Shown here: piece after piece, positions 34,873 through 38,549 of the stretch | How positions within the stretch are numbered: the stretch's first letter is position 1 | How the letters are laid out: the number at the start of each line of letters is the position of its first letter | From: Chlorokybus atmophyticus | Taxonomy: Eukaryota > Streptophyta > Chlorokybophyceae > Chlorokybales > Chlorokybaceae | Assembly (NCBI GenBank): GCA_009103225.1 | Contig: RHPI01003788.1 | Location: forward strand, 247,065-285,613 | Reading direction: 5' to 3' | Length of the DNA: 38,549 nucleotides | Translations under genes and position numbers: made by a program | The notes under the pieces: model-generated | What the model was told of the DNA's origin: nothing | Seen by the model: only the letters and a program-made list of their open reading frames with translations | Databases searched by the model: none

Positions 34873-35003
34873 TGGGGGGCTTAGCCGATTCGGCCATGGT
34901 AGCAAAATCCACGCCCTTGCGAGGTTGTGTATTGTTTATTTATGCTCCACAAGCTTTTCTTCTAGCCTATTTCACAGTAATCGGCATTTTATATCAATGC
35001 TAA
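34873..35003 (+). repeat. Diverged direct repeat, copy 2
   Basis: Second copy of the roughly 120-base repeat that starts at 34441. It is offset by about 432 bases and differs by small indels and substitutions. Confidence 0.75.
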
Positions 35004-35174
35004 TAAAGGATTCCAATATGAGATGTGTCGCAGGATCGAGGACGCGAGGAAAACTCGTGGATGGAATTGTTGTTCGTAAAACGCGCTGATCTTTACAATT
35101 TTTGCAACAACTGCTGCCACCATGTTGTCAAACCTTTGCCATCTTCGCGCGCAAGCTGTTATCAATACTTTGGC

Positions 35175-35340
35175 AACTACTCTATGTTACAATAATTCAA
35201 TTTACCATGTTACAACGCACATGGTGCATTTACCGAGTTGTCAATAATTTGCTGACTAACTACTCTATGTTACTTGCATAATTTACCATGTTACAACGCA
35301 CATGGTGCATTGACTCTATTGTCAAATCTGTGCCAACAGC
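35175..35340. repeat. Tandem pair of about 83 bases
   Basis: AACTACTCTATGTTAC recurs at 35175 and 35258, and TTTACCATGTTACAACGCAC plus ATGGTGCATT follow in both copies. The region is AT-rich and noncoding. Confidence 0.85.
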
Positions 35341-36478
35341 AAGCCTATGTTATTTGTGACATGTATGTTAACAATTATGTACTACATGTATATGCCATTG
35401 GTGTTGGCAAACGTTTGCCAACACGCACATCCTGTTGTTATGCGTACATCTATTGCTTTTGATGTTTTAAATCTAGCATGGAAGTGTTGTGCTAATCATA
35501 TATACACATATTTCCCTTAAACTGCTGTACGACTGCCGGGACTCACAAGTGTGCTGTGCGAAAATGACACCACGCGACGGGTTCGGCAAACTTTGCCAAT
35601 TACTCGGCGCGCAATAAGACGCTCCCGCCCACTACGCGCGCATGCTTGTAGAACGCCACTATCCTACTCCCATCAGAGCTACGGATATCCTGCTCCCATC
35701 AAAGCTACGGATGGGGTGGGATTTAAATGCACGGCCTACGACTTGGCCGTGGACCAAACGACTCGACCATTAAGGCACACAATTAAAGTCGCAAATTACT
35801 ACATTCCATCATGTCAACATCCCTGTTCAGCTGTAGCTCTTGTGTGGCCGATTTTCTAACGGCCGTAAACCCCGAGTATTGAAAAGTAGAAGTTGGGCCA
35901 AGCGCTATGCGCCGGGGAGTCTGCCGAGGACTCGGACGGGGTTAAAAAAGTTATTAGTCCATTATATATCAATTGTCTGTTAACTTACTGCTTATGCTGC
36001 TAGCTGCTCTCGCCATCCATTAGCTAGTCGTATGTGGCCTCAAGTTCATGGGCAGGCTGTGGGCTGTCAACAACCTGCTTAATATCAACCGCAGCTCCTT
36101 GCTTCGGCAAGGGTAGGGAACTCTGTTGGCTGTGACTGCGGTGCCTACGATTAGTGTTCCTCTTATTGACTGGTTGCAAGTTGACTCCCTGCTTGGTACC
36201 AATGTCCCTGGCAAACTTAACAGCCTTCTTGCTTGCCATTGGTATCGCGCCAGCATTTTGCCACAAAAGACACCGCTGAGCACACCGCCTCTTGGCGTTG
36301 TGCTTAGCGGTGGCGCTCGGAGGTGGTGCTGGCGAAGGGAGCTGGCGGCGGCGCTTTTGTCGGTGGCGGCGGCGCCGCCACCTACAAGAGCTCACACGGC
36401 ACTGTTCCACGACGCCAGTCCAGTTATGGCGCGCAGCGTAGGGCTCATGGGTGGCCCCGTTGACGTACCGGCCCAATA

Positions 36479-36939
36479 TAGTCTACCCCGCCTAAGAGAC
36501 TTCGTTTCAAGGGAATAACCCCGCTAATAGCATAGAATATGAGATTACTAAACGTTTTACAGGCACATGTTGGTGCTTAAGAAAATATGCTTAACCGCGA
36601 AGAGCATATTTTTTTGTTGTGTAATTCTCGCAAGTTTTAGTGAGCGATATTCCAAGGTCGGGGGAGTAGTGCGTGACGGGTGTGGCATAATGCGTAACGC
36701 GCGTGATGAATATGGCGTGATGGTTGAGGTGTGACGCGCAACTAACGTGACGAGCGTGATGGCGCAACGGGCGTGGCATTATACGCTTGACGTAATGGGC
36801 GTGATGAAACCGCGCTTAAAGCATATTTATGCTCTTGACACCCAAGAGCATAATATGCTCTTGGACGTAAAAAGAATTACCCTGCCAAGAGCATAAGATA
36901 GCGGAGGATAAACAGTATGCTCTTAAAGGGGGTAGACTG
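36479..36939. mobile_element. MITE-like element with TA flanks
   Basis: The left end reads TAGTCTACCCC...TAAGAG and the right end, on the other strand, CAGTCTACCCC...TAAGAG; TA lies outside both (36477-36478 and 36940-36941). That is the pattern of Tc1/mariner/pogo nonautonomous elements. Inside are several AAGAGCATA words in both orientations and a degenerate GCGTGATG-type repeat (about 36665-36810). The flanks beyond TA (CCGGCCCA and TGGGCCGG) also mirror each other, so the true ends may be about ten bases further out. Confidence 0.65.
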
Positions 36940-37367
36940 TAATGGGCCGGCAACCAGGGTTTACTGGTCCCGTCGACATCGAGAGCGGTACAGGTGCTGG
37001 TCATTGACGGCGCCATCACTGGTGCCAACACTTAAGCGCCCCTTGCGGCATTATGGCACCATCATTGTTTCTTCATACACGTCGAGACCGATATTGGTCC
37101 GGTCACTAATGGGTGCCATATATGGCGCCGAACCTGGTAACGCCGATGTCCGGATGACTGTTCTGGACCGAAGAGGACCAAAATCAAGATGACTGTAACC
37201 TCGTTGCATTCTACTACTGGTACAGCTGGTACAGGTATATATCAAGTGGCGCCGGCGCTACACCGGTGCTGGGTTGGACATCTGACCGTGAGATCAGGAT
37301 CAGCCAGTGTGTCTGTCAGTGCTGTATGGCATACAGTTGACAACTCGACAGCCCCTTAAACATAGCA
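36940..37367. other. Spacer before the transposase relic
   Basis: It contains many GGTGCC/GGCGCC/GGCACC words that could pair locally. No ORF of note. It may be the 5' end of the transposon that carries the following transposase. Confidence 0.4.
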
Positions 37368-38503
37368 ACATCACTCTGAAGGATAAGAAGCGCATTCATG
37401 AGTTGTATCATGAAATGTGTACCAACTCCACCGTCAAGCAAGCGGACTTCATCGCCAACATGAAGGCAAGTTGAAGTTAGTTATCAAACAGAGTGCCTTG
37501 TCCAAGTTGTTGCATAGTTGTAACAAGATAGTGGACACGTCACCCCAAGGAGGAAACCTTGCTGCACCTACAAAGCGAATGCGTCTTGCCGCTCATCCCA
37601 AGTTTGAGGAAGCTATGTACACATGGTTTACACAAACTCATGCTCGCAATGCCACCATCACGGATCAGATCTTGATAGGGAAGAGTCTAGACTTTGCTAG
37701 CAAACTTGGCATAAAAACTGTAATGCATCACATGGGTGGGTGCAACGATTTAAGCAACGCCATGCCATACCTGTAAAAGCTCCGCACGGTGCAGCGAATG
37801 ATGCAGCTGAAGAGGGGGTGGATATGGCCCGCGCAGGCTTGCCGAAAATTCTTGAGGAGTATGACCCCCGCAACACATTCAACATGGATGAGAGTGGCGT
37901 GTTCAATAGAGCCCGCCCTCGTCGCACACTAGTCACTGCCAGCGAGGAAGCTCGAAGGGGGAAGAGAGAAGGATAAATTCATGGTGGCGCTGTGTGTGAA
38001 TGCAGACGGGTTTAAGAAGTTGCCACACTTCCATTCATTGGTACATGAAAAAGAACAAAGTCTTTCGGGAGCACATGAACTCTCATTTACGTTGGCATTG
38101 AGTACGAGAACAACAAGAATGCTTGAATGAATGCGGAGGTAAGGTGTTGTCAACTGCAAGTTTAATTATGTATGTGGCATGCAATGGACATTATATGTTG
38201 TGCTGATCTTTTTGCCGCTGGTTGTGCAACTTCGCCTTTCAGATGAAGCTGCAGAAGTGCAAGGTTCTGCTGCTGCTGGACAACTCCTCGACACACGCCT
38301 GCAAGTATGGTGTGGTGGGCACGGAGAAGGGGTTTAAGACGCTGGAGGTGGACAACGTGAAGTGCCTGTTCCTGCCTCCCAACACGACCAGCATGCTTCA
38401 GCCTTTAAACGATAGCATTATTGCAGCGTTTAAAGCCAGGTACACATTGCTTTCCTCGCAATTGCTGCATTGCTCTGATAAGCAGCAAGCTAATCAATTA
38501 TGA
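37368..38503 (+). pseudogene. pogo/Tigger-type (CENP-B-like) DDE transposase remnant
   Basis: A helix-turn-helix-like start (LKDKKRIHELYHE and STVKQADFIANMK) is followed by a CENP-B-type segment (HPKFEEAMYTWFTQTHARN). Next come the linker WVQRFKQRHAI and the DDE core: LEEYDPRNTFNMDESG (first Asp), VALCVNADGFKKLP, VLLLLDNSSTHA (second Asp) and LFLPPNTTSMLQPLND. The third acidic position of QPLD-type enzymes reads Asn, followed by Asp. Frame changes occur near 37465, 37735 and 37970, and the segment 38040-38220 does not read through. It is an inactive copy; the open reading ends in TGA at 38501-38503. TIRs were not found. Confidence 0.85.
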
Positions 38504-38526
38504 AAACTTGTGAGAAACTTTGCGCC

Positions 38527-38549
38527 GCCGCCCCCCCCCCCCCCCCCCC
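38527..38549. repeat. Poly-C run at the window end
   Basis: A long C homopolymer ends the window. It is probably a contig edge or sequencing artefact, as is the C run at the opposite end. Confidence 0.7.

Larger units (their letters stand above)
34265..36478. other. Repeat-rich intergenic region
   Basis: No gene is recognised. It contains a diverged direct repeat (34441 and 34873), a tandem pair at 35175-35340, several CCGGTCATG words near 34605-34660, and a 150-codon minus-strand ORF (36024-36476) rich in Arg, Ser and Pro that matches no family I know. Confidence 0.5.

Noticed and set aside
36024-36476. 150-codon minus-strand ORF
   Set aside because: It is basic and Ser/Pro-rich without known motifs or splice partners and ends at the MITE edge; not enough to call a gene.

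Overview
This window is nuclear DNA of a eukaryote. The genes are split by GT-AG introns, there is a Ty3/gypsy LTR retrotransposon, a pogo/Tigger-type transposase relic and long dinucleotide arrays. A P3A plasma-membrane proton-pump gene fits an alga or another microbial eukaryote of the plant, algal, stramenopile or fungal kind. The sequence alone does not fix the species. I saw no bacterial operon, tRNA, rRNA or CRISPR array.

Layout. 1-5.8 kb is AT-rich and gene-poor. It holds a 442-base (TG)n array, two long hairpin palindromes and a GC-rich element bounded by inverted repeats. 5773-7462 is a 1690-base copy of the 3' end of the proton-pump gene. 8611-14056 is the complete pump gene (13 exons, 975 residues), whose own 3' end (12578-14267) is the other copy. 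15581-19905 on the minus strand is a ten-exon gene (923 residues recovered, 5' end unresolved) for a protein with a transmembrane hairpin and a CEP164-type WW domain. 20485-22358 on the plus strand is a six-exon alpha/beta hydrolase (408 residues). The last two genes are divergent and probably share the roughly 0.6 kb between them. All internal exon phases in the three models agree, which is the main support for them.

23.7-34.3 kb is an old Ty3/gypsy chromovirus on the plus strand. It has a 5' LTR with TATA box and a Met-tRNA-type primer binding site, decayed gag, protease, reverse transcriptase, RNase H, integrase and chromodomain, a polypurine tract and a 3' LTR. Between its primer site and gag lie about 4.5 kb of foreign material: an antisense pol fragment of a second gypsy family, a 53-base minisatellite and an unrecognised minus-strand spliced ORF. 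34.3-38.5 kb is repeat-rich and holds diverged direct repeats, a 461-base MITE-like element and a frameshifted pogo/Tigger transposase. The window ends in a poly-C run.

The host genes do not form a pathway. The pump energises the plasma membrane, the hydrolase is a probable membrane-anchored enzyme of unknown substrate, and the WW protein may be a KAR5/GEX1-like or centriole-related membrane protein (inference). The most notable points are the apparently perfect duplication that begins next to an ambiguous base, the unusual WW-domain architecture, and introns whose GT-rich heads and CA-rich tails could pair with each other.
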